Below are positions 40,030 to 48,714 of a stretch of 64,000 nt of DNA, in pieces. Within the stretch, counting starts at the first letter, position 1; every line of letters begins with the position of its first letter. This DNA is from Galbitalea sp. SE-J8 (lineage in GTDB: Bacteria; Actinomycetota; Actinomycetes; Actinomycetales; Microbacteriaceae): contig NZ_JAUASV010000005.1 in NCBI RefSeq assembly GCF_030345695.1, positions 62,001 to 126,000 of the forward strand, given 5' to 3'. The translations under genes and the position numbers were made by a program. Under the pieces are notes generated by a model. It saw only the letters and a program-made list of their open reading frames with translations. It made no database searches and was not told the origin of the DNA.

Positions 40030-40776
40030 GTGACCGAGACGCACGCCCCCCGCCAGCCGCTGCCGCGCATCACCCGGGCCGACGGCAGCCCGATCCGCGC
40101 GCTCGTCGTCGACGACGAGGAGTCGCTCACCGACCTGCTCTCGATGGCCCTGCGCTACGAGGGCTGGGAGGTGCGCATCGCGGCCGACGGGCAGAAGGCG
40201 CTCTCGACCGCGCGGGAGGTGCGCCCCGACGTCATCGTGCTCGACGTGATGCTGCCCGACATCGACGGGTTCCAGGTGCTCACCCGGCTGCGCAACGACG
40301 GGGTGCAGACGCCCATCCTCTTCCTCACCGCGAAGGACTCGCTCGACGACCGCATCGCGGGTCTCACCGTCGGCGGCGACGACTACGTGACGAAGCCGTT
40401 CAGCCTCGAGGAGCTCGTCGCGCGCCTGCGCGGTCTCATCCGCCGCTCCGCGATGGTCACCGCGGGGGAGGAGGACTCCTTCATCACCGTCGGCGACCTC
40501 ACTCTCGACGAGGACACCTACGAGGTGTACCGCGGCGACACGCTCGTCGAGCTGACCGCGACGGAGTTCGAGCTGCTGCGCTACCTGATGCGCAACCCGC
40601 GTCGGGTGCTCAGCCGCAACCAGATCCTCGACCGGGTCTGGTCGTACGACTTCGGCGGCACGTCATCCGTCGTCGAGATCTACATCTCCTACCTGCGCAA
40701 GAAGATCGACACGCTCGGCCCGGCGATGATCCACACCGTGCGCGGGGTCGGCTACGTGCTCAAACCGGTGCCATGA
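40030..40776 (+). CDS. OmpR/PhoB family response regulator
   Basis: A 248-aa regulator. The receiver has VVDDEES, phospho-acceptor Asp72 in VIVLDVMLPDIDG, LTAKD and the Lys in VTKPFS. The winged-helix DNA-binding domain starts at ITVGDLTLDEDTYEVYRGDT and continues with ELTATEFELLRYLMRNPRRV and RGVGYVLKPV. GTG at 40030 follows GGGGAGG with almost no spacing, so a leaderless or alternative start cannot be excluded. It overlaps the kinase gene by four bases (ATGA). The pair resembles MprAB/CutRS-type systems, but the signal is unknown. Confidence 0.9.
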   Translation: MTETHAPRQPLPRITRADGSPIRALVVDDEESLTDLLSMALRYEGWEVRIAADGQKALSTAREVRPDVIVLDVMLPDIDGFQVLTRLRNDGVQTPILFLTAKDSLDDRIAGLTVGGDDYVTKPFSLEELVARLRGLIRRSAMVTAGEEDSFITVGDLTLDEDTYEVYRGDTLVELTATEFELLRYLMRNPRRVLSRNQILDRVWSYDFGGTSSVVEIYISYLRKKIDTLGPAMIHTVRGVGYVLKPVP

Positions 40777-42263
40777 CCGGAACCGGTGCGGCGCGCGAGC
40801 GGATGACGCGGCCGTGGACGCTGCGCCGGCGCCTCGTGCTCGGCACGGTCGCGCTGCTCGCGGTGCTCGGCGTCGTGATCGGCACGGTGAGCGTGCTCAC
40901 CCTGCAGACGTCCCTGACCGTCAAGCTCGACCAGGAGCTGCGGGAGGCGCTCGGCCGGGGGCCCGGTCCCGCGGGCCTCGGACCGGGCGCGCTGCTGTGG
41001 CAGCGGATCGACGGGGAACCGGCGGCGGGCTCCGTGCTCGGCGACGAGGTGTCCCGCACGGGCGGCGGCCCGCCGGTGCTGACCCCGATCGCGTTGACCG
41101 CGCGGCAGCTCGCCGAGGTCGGGGCGATCACGCGCGATGGACGACCGACGACGGTGACGCTCACCGGCCTCGGGGCGTATCGCATCGTCGCGTTCGAGTC
41201 GCGCGTGTACGGGTCGGTCGCGATCGGCCTGCCGATGACGGAGGTGACGTCCACGGTGACGACGGTGGCCGCCGTCGTGTTCATCGTCGTGCTCGTCGTG
41301 CTCGCACTCGCCGCGATCGCCGGCGCCGCCGTCATCCGCTCGGCGCTGCGCCCGCTCGAGCGCGTCACGGCGACGGCGTCGCACGTCTCCGAGCTGCCGC
41401 TCGAGCGCGGCGGGGTCGCGCTCGAGGCGCGCGTGCCCGAGGCGGATGCCGACGACCGCACCGAGGTCGGCCGCGTGGGCGCGGCGATCAACCGCATGCT
41501 CGGGCACATCGCCGGTGCGCTCGCCCTGCGGGACGCGAGCGAGGGCAAGCTCCGCACGTTCGTCGCCGACGCGAGCCACGAGCTGCGCACGCCGCTCGCC
41601 TCGATCCGCGGCTACGCCGAGCTCACCCGGCGCAGCGGACACGTGCTGCCCGACGACGTGGTGCACGCGCTCGGTCGCATCGAGTCGGAGAGCGTGCGCA
41701 TGACGAGCCTCGTCGAGGACCTGCTGCTGCTCGCCCGCCTCGACGACGGCCGGGAGCTGGAGAAGCAGCCCGTCGATCTCGTGCCGCTGCTCGCGGACGC
41801 GGTGAGCGACGCCTACGCGGCCGGACAGGATCACGACTGGGCGCTCGACGCGCCCGGCACCCCGGTCCTCGTGACGGGCGACGCGCCGCGGCTGCACCAG
41901 GTCGTCGTCAACCTGCTCGCCAACGCGCGGGTGCACACGCCCGCCGGCACGCACGTCGTCGCGGCGGTGACGGTGGACGGAGACGTCGCGCGCGTGTCGG
42001 TGACGGATGACGGACCAGGCATCGCCCCCGAGGTGCTGCCGACCGTGTTCGAGCGCTTCGTGCGCGGTGACGGCTCGAGGGCGCGGGTCGGCGGCGGCCC
42101 GGGCTCGGGCGCGCGCTCCGGCTCGGGCAGCACGGGACTCGGTCTCGCGATCGTCTCCGCGGTGGTCGCGGCGCACGACGGCACGGTCGACGTCGCGAGC
42201 GAACCGGGTCGCACGGTGTTCACGGTGACGCTGCCGCTCGCCGCGACGGCGCCGCGCGCCTGA
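40773..42263 (+). CDS. HAMP-domain sensor histidine kinase
   Basis: A 496-aa kinase. Helix 1 (about 19-40), a roughly 110-residue extracellular sensor, helix 2 (VTTVAAVVFIVVLVVLALAA), then a HAMP domain (SALRPLERVTATASHVSELP). The phospho-acceptor helix reads FVADASHELRTPLASIRGYA. The ATPase domain has NLLANARVHTPAG, DDGPGI, FERFVRG and GLGLAIV. An unusual Gly/Ser/Arg-rich insertion (RVGGGPGSGARSGSGS) lengthens the lid between F and G2 boxes. It phosphorylates the regulator encoded just upstream. Confidence 0.92.
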   Translation: MTGTGAARERMTRPWTLRRRLVLGTVALLAVLGVVIGTVSVLTLQTSLTVKLDQELREALGRGPGPAGLGPGALLWQRIDGEPAAGSVLGDEVSRTGGGPPVLTPIALTARQLAEVGAITRDGRPTTVTLTGLGAYRIVAFESRVYGSVAIGLPMTEVTSTVTTVAAVVFIVVLVVLALAAIAGAAVIRSALRPLERVTATASHVSELPLERGGVALEARVPEADADDRTEVGRVGAAINRMLGHIAGALALRDASEGKLRTFVADASHELRTPLASIRGYAELTRRSGHVLPDDVVHALGRIESESVRMTSLVEDLLLLARLDDGRELEKQPVDLVPLLADAVSDAYAAGQDHDWALDAPGTPVLVTGDAPRLHQVVVNLLANARVHTPAGTHVVAAVTVDGDVARVSVTDDGPGIAPEVLPTVFERFVRGDGSRARVGGGPGSGARSGSGSTGLGLAIVSAVVAAHDGTVDVASEPGRTVFTVTLPLAATAPRA

Positions 42264-42446
42264 CCGCGCACCCGCACCCGCCCGCGCGACCGCGGTTGCG
42301 CACGGATGCGTTCCCGCGTACGCTGTCCGAGGCCCAAGACCGCCGGTCATCGGTGTGCGCGCGAGCGGACACCGATCGAAGAGTCCCGAGAGGGACGACC
42401 TGCGCAGGTGAACGAATCAGACTCGCGGATGGCGACATCCGTGCCG

Positions 42447-42477
42447 AAGCTCCGTGCGCCTGCGCTCGGAGCTTTTT
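42447..42477 (+). terminator. Attenuator-like terminator in the rplJ leader
   Basis: AAGCTCCG (42447-42454) pairs with CGGAGCTT (42467-42474), followed by a run of five T (42473-42477). It lies 51 bases before the rplJ ATG, so a full terminator sits inside the leader of a ribosomal operon. Upstream (about 42300-42440) the leader contains further GC-rich stems. This is the layout of an L10 leader that senses excess L10-L7/L12. Confidence 0.7.
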
Positions 42478-42527
42478 CCGTTTCACGACGAAGCACGGTC
42501 GGGCCGACGAATCCCAGAAGGAGTGCC

Positions 42528-43043
42528 ATGGCGAACAAGGAAGCATCGGTCGCCGAGCTCACGGACAAGTTCCGCGACTCGAACGCCGTTCTGCTCACCG
42601 AGTACCGCGGTCTCACGGTGGCTCAGCTCAAGCAGCTGCGCACGAGCATCAGTGCAGACGCGACCTACGCCGTGGTGAAGAACACGCTCACCAAGATCGC
42701 CGCCAACAACGCGGGGATCCAGGCGTTCGACGATGCCCTCGCGGGCCCGTCGGCGATCGCGTTCGTGCACGGCGACACCGTCGCCGTCGCGAAGGCGCTG
42801 CGTGACTTCGCCAAGGCGAACCCCCTCCTCGTGGTGAAGAGCGGTTACTTCGACGGTAACGCCCTCACCGAGGCGGAGGTCACCAAGCTCGCCGATCTCG
42901 AGAGCCGTGAGGTGCTGCTGGCCAAGCTGGCCGGCGCCTTCAAGGCCTCGCTCTTCGGTGCGGCTTACGTGTTCAACGCGCCCCTCGCGCAGGCCGTTCG
43001 CACGGTCGACGCGCTGCGCGACAAGCAGGAGTCCGCGGCCTGA
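42528..43043 (+). CDS. rplJ: 50S ribosomal protein L10
   Basis: A 171-aa ribosomal stalk base protein. ANKEASVAELTDKFRDSNAV, LLTEYRGLTVAQLKQLRTSI and VVKNTLTKIAANNAG are characteristic. The C-terminal helix (LAQAVRTVDALRDKQESAA) anchors L7/L12 dimers. ATG at 42528 is preceded by AGAAGGAG. It would also bind its own leader RNA and repress the operon together with L7/L12, whose gene follows 69 bp later. Confidence 0.98.
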   Translation: MANKEASVAELTDKFRDSNAVLLTEYRGLTVAQLKQLRTSISADATYAVVKNTLTKIAANNAGIQAFDDALAGPSAIAFVHGDTVAVAKALRDFAKANPLLVVKSGYFDGNALTEAEVTKLADLESREVLLAKLAGAFKASLFGAAYVFNAPLAQAVRTVDALRDKQESAA

Positions 43044-43112
43044 CCGCGGTTTTCGAACCAGACGCCGCGGCCTCGGCTGCGGCGCCGACCAGCACACAAC
43101 AAGGAGTACACA

Positions 43113-43502
43113 ATGGCTAAGCTCACCGCTGACGAGCTCATCGACGCGTTCAAGGAGCTCACCCTCATCGAGCTCAGCGACTTCGTGAAGAAGTTCGAGG
43201 AGGTCTTCGAGGTCACCGCCGCCGCCCCCGTCGCCGTGGCCGCCCCGGCCGCCGGTGGCGCCGGTGCCGCCGTCGAGGAGGTCGAGGAGAAGGACTCGTT
43301 CGACGTCGTCCTCGAGGCCGCAGGCGAGAAGAAGATCCAGGTCATCAAGGAGGTGCGTGCCCTCACGTCCCTCGGCCTGGGCGAGGCGAAGGCTCTCGTC
43401 GACGGTGCCCCGAGCACGGTCCTCGAGGGTGCGAACAAGGAGGCCGCCGAGAAGGCGAAGGCGCAGCTCGAGGAGGCCGGCGCCACGATCACCCTCAAGT
43501 GA
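43113..43502 (+). CDS. rplL: 50S ribosomal protein L7/L12
   Basis: A 129-aa stalk protein. N-terminal dimerisation helices ([32 protein letters not shown]), an Ala/Val/Pro-rich hinge, and the C-terminal factor-binding domain ([40 protein letters not shown]). It recruits translation GTPases. AAGGAG lies upstream of the ATG. Two hairpins follow the stop. Confidence 0.98.
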   Translation: MAKLTADELIDAFKELTLIELSDFVKKFEEVFEVTAAAPVAVAAPAAGGAGAAVEEVEEKDSFDVVLEAAGEKKIQVIKEVRALTSLGLGEAKALVDGAPSTVLEGANKEAAEKAKAQLEEAGATITLK

Positions 43503-43535
43503 TCGCTCCCCTCGTTCGCGAGGGGGCCTCTTCAC

Positions 43536-43573
43536 CGAACGGCCGTCGCGGGTTCGCCCGCGGCGGCCGTTCG
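43536..43573. terminator. Terminator hairpin after rplL
   Basis: CGAACGGCCGTCGCGGG (43536-43552) pairs with CCCGCGGCGGCCGTTCG (43557-43573) with one G-U, loop TTCG, a very stable tetraloop stem, followed by TCGTC. A smaller hairpin (CCCCTCG...CGAGGGG) lies at about 43508-43526. They end rplJL and face the convergent lacI-type gene. Confidence 0.85.
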
Positions 43574-43616
43574 TCGTCCCGGTGGGGGCTTCGAGACGGC
43601 CGTGGCCGGCCTCCGC

Positions 43617-44630
43617 TCAGCCGGCGGCGGACGGCGCGGTCGTGCTCCGGCGCACGACCATCTCGATCGGCAGCGCCTCGGGCGCGACCGTGCTCTGCGG
43701 GTCGGCGAGCGAGCGCAGCACGAGGTCGATCACGTGCCGCCCCTGCTCGGCGGGGCGCTGCCGCACCGTCGTGAGCTCGAACATCTCCGCGAGGTCGTGG
43801 TCGTCGATGCCGACGAGGGACAGGCCCGAGGGCACCGGGATGCCGAGCTCGCGCGCCGCGATGATGGCGCCGATCGCGATCTCATCGCATCCGGCCACGA
43901 TCGCCGTGGGGCGCGTGCGCGGGTCGGCGAGCACCTCGCGAGCCACGCGGTAGCCGCCGGGGATCGTGTACGGGCAGCTGCGGGAGTCGTCGGCGATCGT
44001 GATGCCCGCGTCCGCGAGCGCGAGCCGGAAGCCGCGCAACCGGTTCGCGTGCACGGGGAACTCGGTGGGCACATCCGGGTCGTCGCCCAGGTGCATGATG
44101 CGCCGGTGCCCGAGCCCGATGAGGTGCTCGGTCGCGCGGCGGGACGCCTCGACGTCGTCGAGGCTCAGGGTCGGGATGCCGTCGATGTTGCCGCCGATGC
44201 CGGCGATGGGCTTGCCGAGCGCTCCGAGCGCGCGCACCTCGGTCGGGGTGAGCGCGATGTTGACGGCGACCACGGCATCCACCCGCTTGCGCACGATGAA
44301 GTACTCGAACACGCGCTGGCGCTCGGCCTCGTCGTCCCGCAGCCGGTACAGCGTCATGTCGTAGCCCGCGTCGATGAGGGCCGACTCGATGCCGTCGAGC
44401 ACCTCGGCGAAGAACCAGCGGTTGAGGTAGGGCAGCACGACGGCGACGTTGCGACTGCGGCCCGTGACGAGGCTCGCGGCGTTCTGCGAGGCGACGAAGC
44501 CCAGCACCCGCGCCGCCTCGACGACGCGCTGGCGGGTCGCGTCCGACACGTAGCCGGTGCCGCTGAGCGCGCGCGAGGCCGTCGATTTGGACACGCCGGC
44601 GGCGCGTGCGACATCCGTGATGCCGCTCAT
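43617..44630 (-). CDS. LacI family transcriptional repressor
   Basis: A 337-aa regulator. N-terminal HTH and hinge: SGITDVARAAGVSKSTASRA, LSGTGYVSDATRQRVVEAAR. The effector domain is periplasmic-binding-protein-like (SRNVAVVLPYLNRWFFAEVL, HRRIMHLGDD, AIVAGCDEIAIGAIIAAREL, VGIDDHD). It is divergent from a sugar importer operon. Two GGAACCGGT-type operators lie in the shared 292-bp region, so it most likely represses the importer until an alpha-glucoside or related sugar binds. It could also autoregulate through the operator at 44709. Confidence 0.92.
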   Translation of the reverse strand: MSGITDVARAAGVSKSTASRALSGTGYVSDATRQRVVEAARVLGFVASQNAASLVTGRSRNVAVVLPYLNRWFFAEVLDGIESALIDAGYDMTLYRLRDDEAERQRVFEYFIVRKRVDAVVAVNIALTPTEVRALGALGKPIAGIGGNIDGIPTLSLDDVEASRRATEHLIGLGHRRIMHLGDDPDVPTEFPVHANRLRGFRLALADAGITIADDSRSCPYTIPGGYRVAREVLADPRTRPTAIVAGCDEIAIGAIIAARELGIPVPSGLSLVGIDDHDLAEMFELTTVRQRPAEQGRHVIDLVLRSLADPQSTVAPEALPIEMVVRRSTTAPSAAG

Positions 44631-44708
44631 CCCGTCACCTCCATCGGCCGGGGGAAAGGTCGGCGCTCGGGTCGCCGAATCGCACCATAGCGCACCGGGC
44701 GCCGATGT

Positions 44709-44720
44709 GGAACCGGTCCC
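44709..44720. promoter_or_regulatory. LacI-type operator O2
   Basis: GGAACCGGTCCC at 44709-44720 is a near-palindrome matching the operator at 44812, 103 bases away. It is 79 bases upstream of the lacI-type start. The pair could support repressor looping. Confidence 0.6.
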
Positions 44721-44775
44721 AGGGCATCGTCGTGGGAGCGTGTAGCAATCGTGACCGATCCGTGGCCGTGAACGG

Positions 44776-44805
44776 TTGCATACCGCTTCCCGTGTGGCCT
44801 ACGGT
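44776..44805 (+). promoter_or_regulatory. Promoter of the sugar importer operon
   Basis: TTGCAT (44776-44781) and TACGGT (44800-44805) are 18 bases apart, a reasonable sigma-70-type promoter. The perfect operator at 44812-44823 would cover the transcription start, which explains repression. Confidence 0.5.
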
Positions 44806-44811
44806 GTGCGT

Positions 44812-44823
44812 GGAACCGGTTCC
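44812..44823. promoter_or_regulatory. LacI-type operator O1
   Basis: GGAACCGGTTCC at 44812-44823 is a perfect 12-bp palindrome with the central CG typical of LacI-family operators. It lies just downstream of the predicted -10. Confidence 0.75.
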
Positions 44824-44922
44824 CGTTTGCGATGGCGCGCCCGTCGCTCGCGGTGTCCGGACAGCACTGCACCGTCTGGTCGCCCGATTGCGGTCGACCG
44901 GCCTCAATGAGGAGGAAAAGGA

Positions 44923-46269
44923 ATGGTTCGTACCCTGCATCGACGGTTCGCCGCTCCCATCGCACTCGCCGCCATCGTGGGTCTGACCCTCGTCGGCTGT
45001 TCCGGCGGCGGCGGTGGCGGAGGAGGCGGTGGCGGAGGCGGCAACGGCCCGGGGGATGCCGGCGACGCCGACGGCGTCGTCACCATCTACGGCACGATCG
45101 CCGACACCGAGGCCGACCTGCTCGAGCAGTCGTGGGCCGACTGGGAGAAGGCCAACAACATCGACATCAAGTACGAGTCGAGCAAGGAGTTCGAGGCCCA
45201 GATCGGTGTTCGCGCGCAGGGCGGCGACGCCCCCGACATCGCGATCTTCCCGCAGCCGGGACTGCTCGGCGACCTCGTCAAGCGCGGCTACATCCAGCCG
45301 GCACCGGATGCCGTGGCCGCCAACGTGAAGAGCGGCTGGAGCGAGGACTGGGCCAAGTACGCGACCGTCGACGGCACGCTCTACGGCGCGCCGCTGATGG
45401 CGAGCGTCAAGGGCTTCATCTGGTACTCGCCGAAGTACTTCGCCGACAACGGCTACGAGGTGCCGACCACGTGGCAGGAGCTGCTCGACCTGACGAAGAA
45501 GATCGCGGACTCCGGCACGAAGCCGTGGTGCGCGGGCTTCGGCTCGGACGCGGCGACCGGCTGGCCGGGCACCGACTGGATCGAGGACCTCGTGCTGCGT
45601 CAGCAGGGCGCCGACGTGTACGACCAGTGGGTCGCCGACAAGGTCAAGTTCACCGACCCCAAGATCAAGCAGGCGTTCGACTCGCTCGGCGAGATCCTGC
45701 TCAACCCGGACTACGTGAACGCCGGCATCGGTGACGTCGCGTCGATCAACTCGACGCCGTTCGGCGCGGATGTCGCGCAGGCGGTCGTCGACGGGAAGTG
45801 CCCGATGACGCACCAGGCGTCGTTCTTCGACGGCTTCCTGACGGATGCGGGCGGCAAGGTCGCTCCCGACGGTGACGTCTGGGCGTTCCTCACCCCGCCG
45901 GTGGACGCCGACGCGGGCCAGGCGGTCACGGGCGGCGGCGAGATCGTCGCCGCGTTCTCGAACGACGCCGACACCCAGAAGGTGCAGGAGTACCTGTCGA
46001 GTGCGGACTGGGCCAACAGCCGCGTGAAGCTCGGCGGCGTGATCAGCGCCAACAAGGGTCTCGACCCGGCGAACGCGTCGAGCGAGGTGCTGACGCAGGC
46101 CATCCAGATCCTGCAGAACCCCGACACCACGTTCCGCTTCGACGCCTCCGACCTCATGCCGGGCGCCGTCGGTGCGGGCACGTTCTGGAAGGGGATGGTC
46201 AACTGGGTGAACGGCGACTCGACGGACTCCGTGCTGTCGGCCATCGAGGCCGGCTGGCCCTCGAGCTAG
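44923..46269 (+). CDS. Sugar ABC transporter substrate-binding lipoprotein (alpha-glucoside type)
   Basis: A 448-aa extracellular binding protein. Signal peptide AAPIALAAIVGLTLVGC with lipobox LVGC at about 23-26, then Ser and a run of 13 Gly as a flexible tether. The mature domain (GVVTIYGTIADTEADLLEQS, IGVRAQGGDAPDIAIFPQPG) resembles CUT1 binding proteins such as AglE that take alpha-glucosides. It is the first gene of a three-gene importer operon with LacI control. A perfect 18-bp hairpin follows the stop, which should favour high expression of this subunit over the permeases. No ATPase gene belongs to the operon. Confidence 0.9.
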   Translation: MVRTLHRRFAAPIALAAIVGLTLVGCSGGGGGGGGGGGGGNGPGDAGDADGVVTIYGTIADTEADLLEQSWADWEKANNIDIKYESSKEFEAQIGVRAQGGDAPDIAIFPQPGLLGDLVKRGYIQPAPDAVAANVKSGWSEDWAKYATVDGTLYGAPLMASVKGFIWYSPKYFADNGYEVPTTWQELLDLTKKIADSGTKPWCAGFGSDAATGWPGTDWIEDLVLRQQGADVYDQWVADKVKFTDPKIKQAFDSLGEILLNPDYVNAGIGDVASINSTPFGADVAQAVVDGKCPMTHQASFFDGFLTDAGGKVAPDGDVWAFLTPPVDADAGQAVTGGGEIVAAFSNDADTQKVQEYLSSADWANSRVKLGGVISANKGLDPANASSEVLTQAIQILQNPDTTFRFDASDLMPGAVGAGTFWKGMVNWVNGDSTDSVLSAIEAGWPSS

Positions 46270-46280
46270 CCACCCGTGAC

Positions 46281-46319
46281 ACGGATGGGGCCGCGAACCT
46301 GGTTCGCGGCCCCATCCGT
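46281..46319 (+). terminator. Strong stem-loop between binding-protein and permease genes
   Basis: ACGGATGGGGCCGCGAAC (46281-46298) and GTTCGCGGCCCCATCCGT (46302-46319) are perfectly complementary over 18 bp with loop CTG. There is no long T-run. It probably stabilises the upstream message or attenuates read-through, giving more binding protein than permease. Confidence 0.8.
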
Positions 46320-46390
46320 TCACTAGTCTCGGTTCCGCCGACCGCGTCCACCGCCGTACGCCTAGACAACGCCGTCTCGAAAGGCATCCC

Positions 46391-47557
46391 GTGTTCAAAG
46401 ACCTCTTCGAGTGGATCGGAAGTCTTCCGCCGCTCGCGCAGATACCCGTCATCATCCTGGCGTTCCTCGTCGCCATCGCCCTCGTGCTGTTCTTCGTCGA
46501 GGTCGCCCCCCGCCCCGGGCGCGGCTACACCGTGCTGCGCCTCGCGGTCGCGGTGGTCGTTCCCGCGCTGCTGCTGCTCGGCCTCGGCTCCGAGCCGTGG
46601 AACCCGAACCCGGGCTGGACGCCCGTCGTCGCGATCATCGGGGCGGTGCTGGGCGCAGCGATGTTCCTGCTCGACTACCGCGCCCGATCGGGACGCGGCT
46701 ACCTGCTGCAGCTCGTGGCGTTCCTCGCGCCCGCGTTCCTGCTGCTCATCGCGGGGCTCATCTACCCGACGATCCAGACGATCATCTACGCGTTCATGAA
46801 CAACAACTCGGCGAACCCGCAGTTCGTCGGGTTCGACAACTTCGCCTGGATCTTCAGTCAGCCGCAGAATCTCGTCGTCATCCGCAACACCGTGCTGTGG
46901 GTCGTCGTGACGCCGGTGATCTCGACGATCGCCGGTCTCGCCTACGCGGTGTTCATCGACCGGTCCCGGGGCGAGAAGTTCTTCAAGATCCTCGTCTTCA
47001 TGCCGATGGCGATCTCGTTCGTCGGCGCCAGCATCATCTGGCGGTTCGTCTACGGCTACCGGGGCGAGGGCGACCAGTTCGGCATCCTCAACGGCCTCGT
47101 CGACTTCGTCGGCGGCAGCCCGGTCAACTGGCTGCAGCAGGTGCCGCTCAACACCTTCCTGCTCATCGTCGTGCTCATCTGGGTGCAGACCGGCTTCGCC
47201 ATGGTGGTGCTGTCGGCGTCGATCAAGAACGTGCCCACCGAGCAGCTGGAGGCCGCCGAGATCGACGGCACGAACGCGTGGCAGCGCTTCTGGAACGTGA
47301 CGCTGCCCGGCATCCGTCCCTCGCTCATCGTCGTGCTCACGACCATCTCGATCGCGTCGCTCAAGGTGTTCGACATCGTGCGCACCATGGGCACCGCGTA
47401 TCCGGACACCTCGGTCATCGCCAACGAGATGGTGACCCTGCTGCAGAAGTTCGAGCCGGGACGCTCGAGCGCCTTCGCGGTGCTGCTGTTCCTGCTCGTG
47501 CTGCCGATCGTCATCTACAACGCCCGACAGATCAAGAAGACCAGGGAGGTGCGCTGA
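46391..47557 (+). CDS. Sugar ABC transporter permease (MalF/AglF-like)
   Basis: A 388-aa permease with about eight helices, longer than the usual 300 because two or three extra helices precede the core (LAQIPVIILAFLVAIALVLF, AVVVPALLLLGLGSEPW). The coupling loop contains EAAEIDGTNAWQRFWNVTLP, the EAA motif that docks on the ATPase. It pairs with the next permease. Start is GTG 46391. Its stop overlaps the following ATG (TGATGA). Confidence 0.9.
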   Translation: MFKDLFEWIGSLPPLAQIPVIILAFLVAIALVLFFVEVAPRPGRGYTVLRLAVAVVVPALLLLGLGSEPWNPNPGWTPVVAIIGAVLGAAMFLLDYRARSGRGYLLQLVAFLAPAFLLLIAGLIYPTIQTIIYAFMNNNSANPQFVGFDNFAWIFSQPQNLVVIRNTVLWVVVTPVISTIAGLAYAVFIDRSRGEKFFKILVFMPMAISFVGASIIWRFVYGYRGEGDQFGILNGLVDFVGGSPVNWLQQVPLNTFLLIVVLIWVQTGFAMVVLSASIKNVPTEQLEAAEIDGTNAWQRFWNVTLPGIRPSLIVVLTTISIASLKVFDIVRTMGTAYPDTSVIANEMVTLLQKFEPGRSSAFAVLLFLLVLPIVIYNARQIKKTREVR

Positions 47558-48510
47558 TGAGCGCGACACCGGTGGACCTGCCCGTGACGCGCTCCGGGAA
47601 GGGCGCGATCGAGGCGACGGACGTGCGCTCCGTGGTCAAGCGCACGAAGCGGCGGCTGACGAGCCGCGGCGCCACGATCGCGTCGCTCATCATCGCCCTG
47701 CTGTGGACGATCCCCACCTTCGGCCTGTTCGTGACCTCGCTCCGGCCGCAGTCGGAGGTCGTGCGCACCGGCTGGTGGAGCGTCTTCGTCAACTGGGACC
47801 TGACGATCGAGAACTACCAGACGGTGCTCGCGAACGACAATCTGCTCGCGTCGCTCGTCAACTCGGTCTCGATCGCGCTGCCCGCCACGGTCATCCCGCT
47901 CGTGATCGCCGCGATGGCGGCGTACGCGTTCGCGTGGATCGACTTCACGGGCAAGGACTTCCTGTTCGTCGGCGTGTTCGCGCTGCAGATCGTGCCGATC
48001 CAGATGACCCTCGTGCCGCTGCTGTCGCTGTTCTCCCGCGGCCTCTACATCAACGGCTACGAGGTGTTCGAGGGCTTCAAGGACGCCGGCACCTACACGC
48101 AGGTGTGGATCGCGCACTCGATCTTCGCGCTGCCGCTCGCGATCTTCCTGCTGCACAACTTCGTCACGGAGATCCCGCGCGAGGTCATCGAGGCGGCCCG
48201 GGTCGACGGCGCAGGTCACGGCCAGATCTTCTTCCGGATCGTCGTGCCGCTCACGGTTCCCGCGATCGCGTCGTTCGCGATCTTCCAGTTCCTCTGGGTG
48301 TGGAACGACCTGCTCGTGGCCCTCATCTTCGCGAGCGGGAAGGCATCGCCGATCACGCGCACGCTCGCGGAGCTGACGGGCGAGTTCGGCCAGAACGCCT
48401 ACCTGCTGCCCGCGGGCGCGTTCATCGCCATGCTCATCCCGCTGCTCGTGTTCTTCGCGCTGCAGCGCTTCTTCGTGCGCGGCCTGCTCGCGGGCTCCAC
48501 GAAGGGCTGA
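47557..48510 (+). CDS. Sugar ABC transporter permease (MalG/AglG-like)
   Basis: A 317-aa permease with six helices. The EAA loop is VIEAARVDGAGHGQIFFRIV, followed by PLTVPAI; the N-terminal cytosolic part is about 45 residues. It completes the translocation pore with the upstream permease. No ATP-binding gene follows, so an ATPase shared by several CUT1 importers (MsiK type) must be encoded elsewhere. The importer probably feeds maltose- or trehalose-like sugars to cytosolic glucosidases such as those at 5-8.6 kb (inference). Confidence 0.9.
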   Translation: MSATPVDLPVTRSGKGAIEATDVRSVVKRTKRRLTSRGATIASLIIALLWTIPTFGLFVTSLRPQSEVVRTGWWSVFVNWDLTIENYQTVLANDNLLASLVNSVSIALPATVIPLVIAAMAAYAFAWIDFTGKDFLFVGVFALQIVPIQMTLVPLLSLFSRGLYINGYEVFEGFKDAGTYTQVWIAHSIFALPLAIFLLHNFVTEIPREVIEAARVDGAGHGQIFFRIVVPLTVPAIASFAIFQFLWVWNDLLVALIFASGKASPITRTLAELTGEFGQNAYLLPAGAFIAMLIPLLVFFALQRFFVRGLLAGSTKG

Positions 48511-48548
48511 CCGGGCGGCCCCGCCCGCATCCGTTCCGGACCCGACGT

Positions 48549-48631
48549 CCGAAAACGAAGGAGGATCGCCCCGGATGCCGCGCTTCCGGCGCGATCCGGC
48601 GCGCCCCGGCCGGTTCCTCCTTCGTTTTCGG
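48549..48631. repeat. Dispersed hairpin repeat, family A copy 2
   Basis: CCGAAAACGAAGGAGG (48549-48564) and CCTCCTTCGTTTTCGG (48616-48631) form a perfect 16-bp inverted repeat around a 51-base centre. The arms are nearly those at 19986-20070. The centre GGATGCCGCGCTTCCGG resembles the other copy read in reverse. It follows the importer operon. Confidence 0.7.
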
Positions 48632-48714
48632 GCACACCCGCGGGCGGCGGATGCGGGCGTGCGCTCGCAGCGGACGCGCACTCCCGCGGCGGGCGGCACG
48701 CGTAGCGTGGTGCC

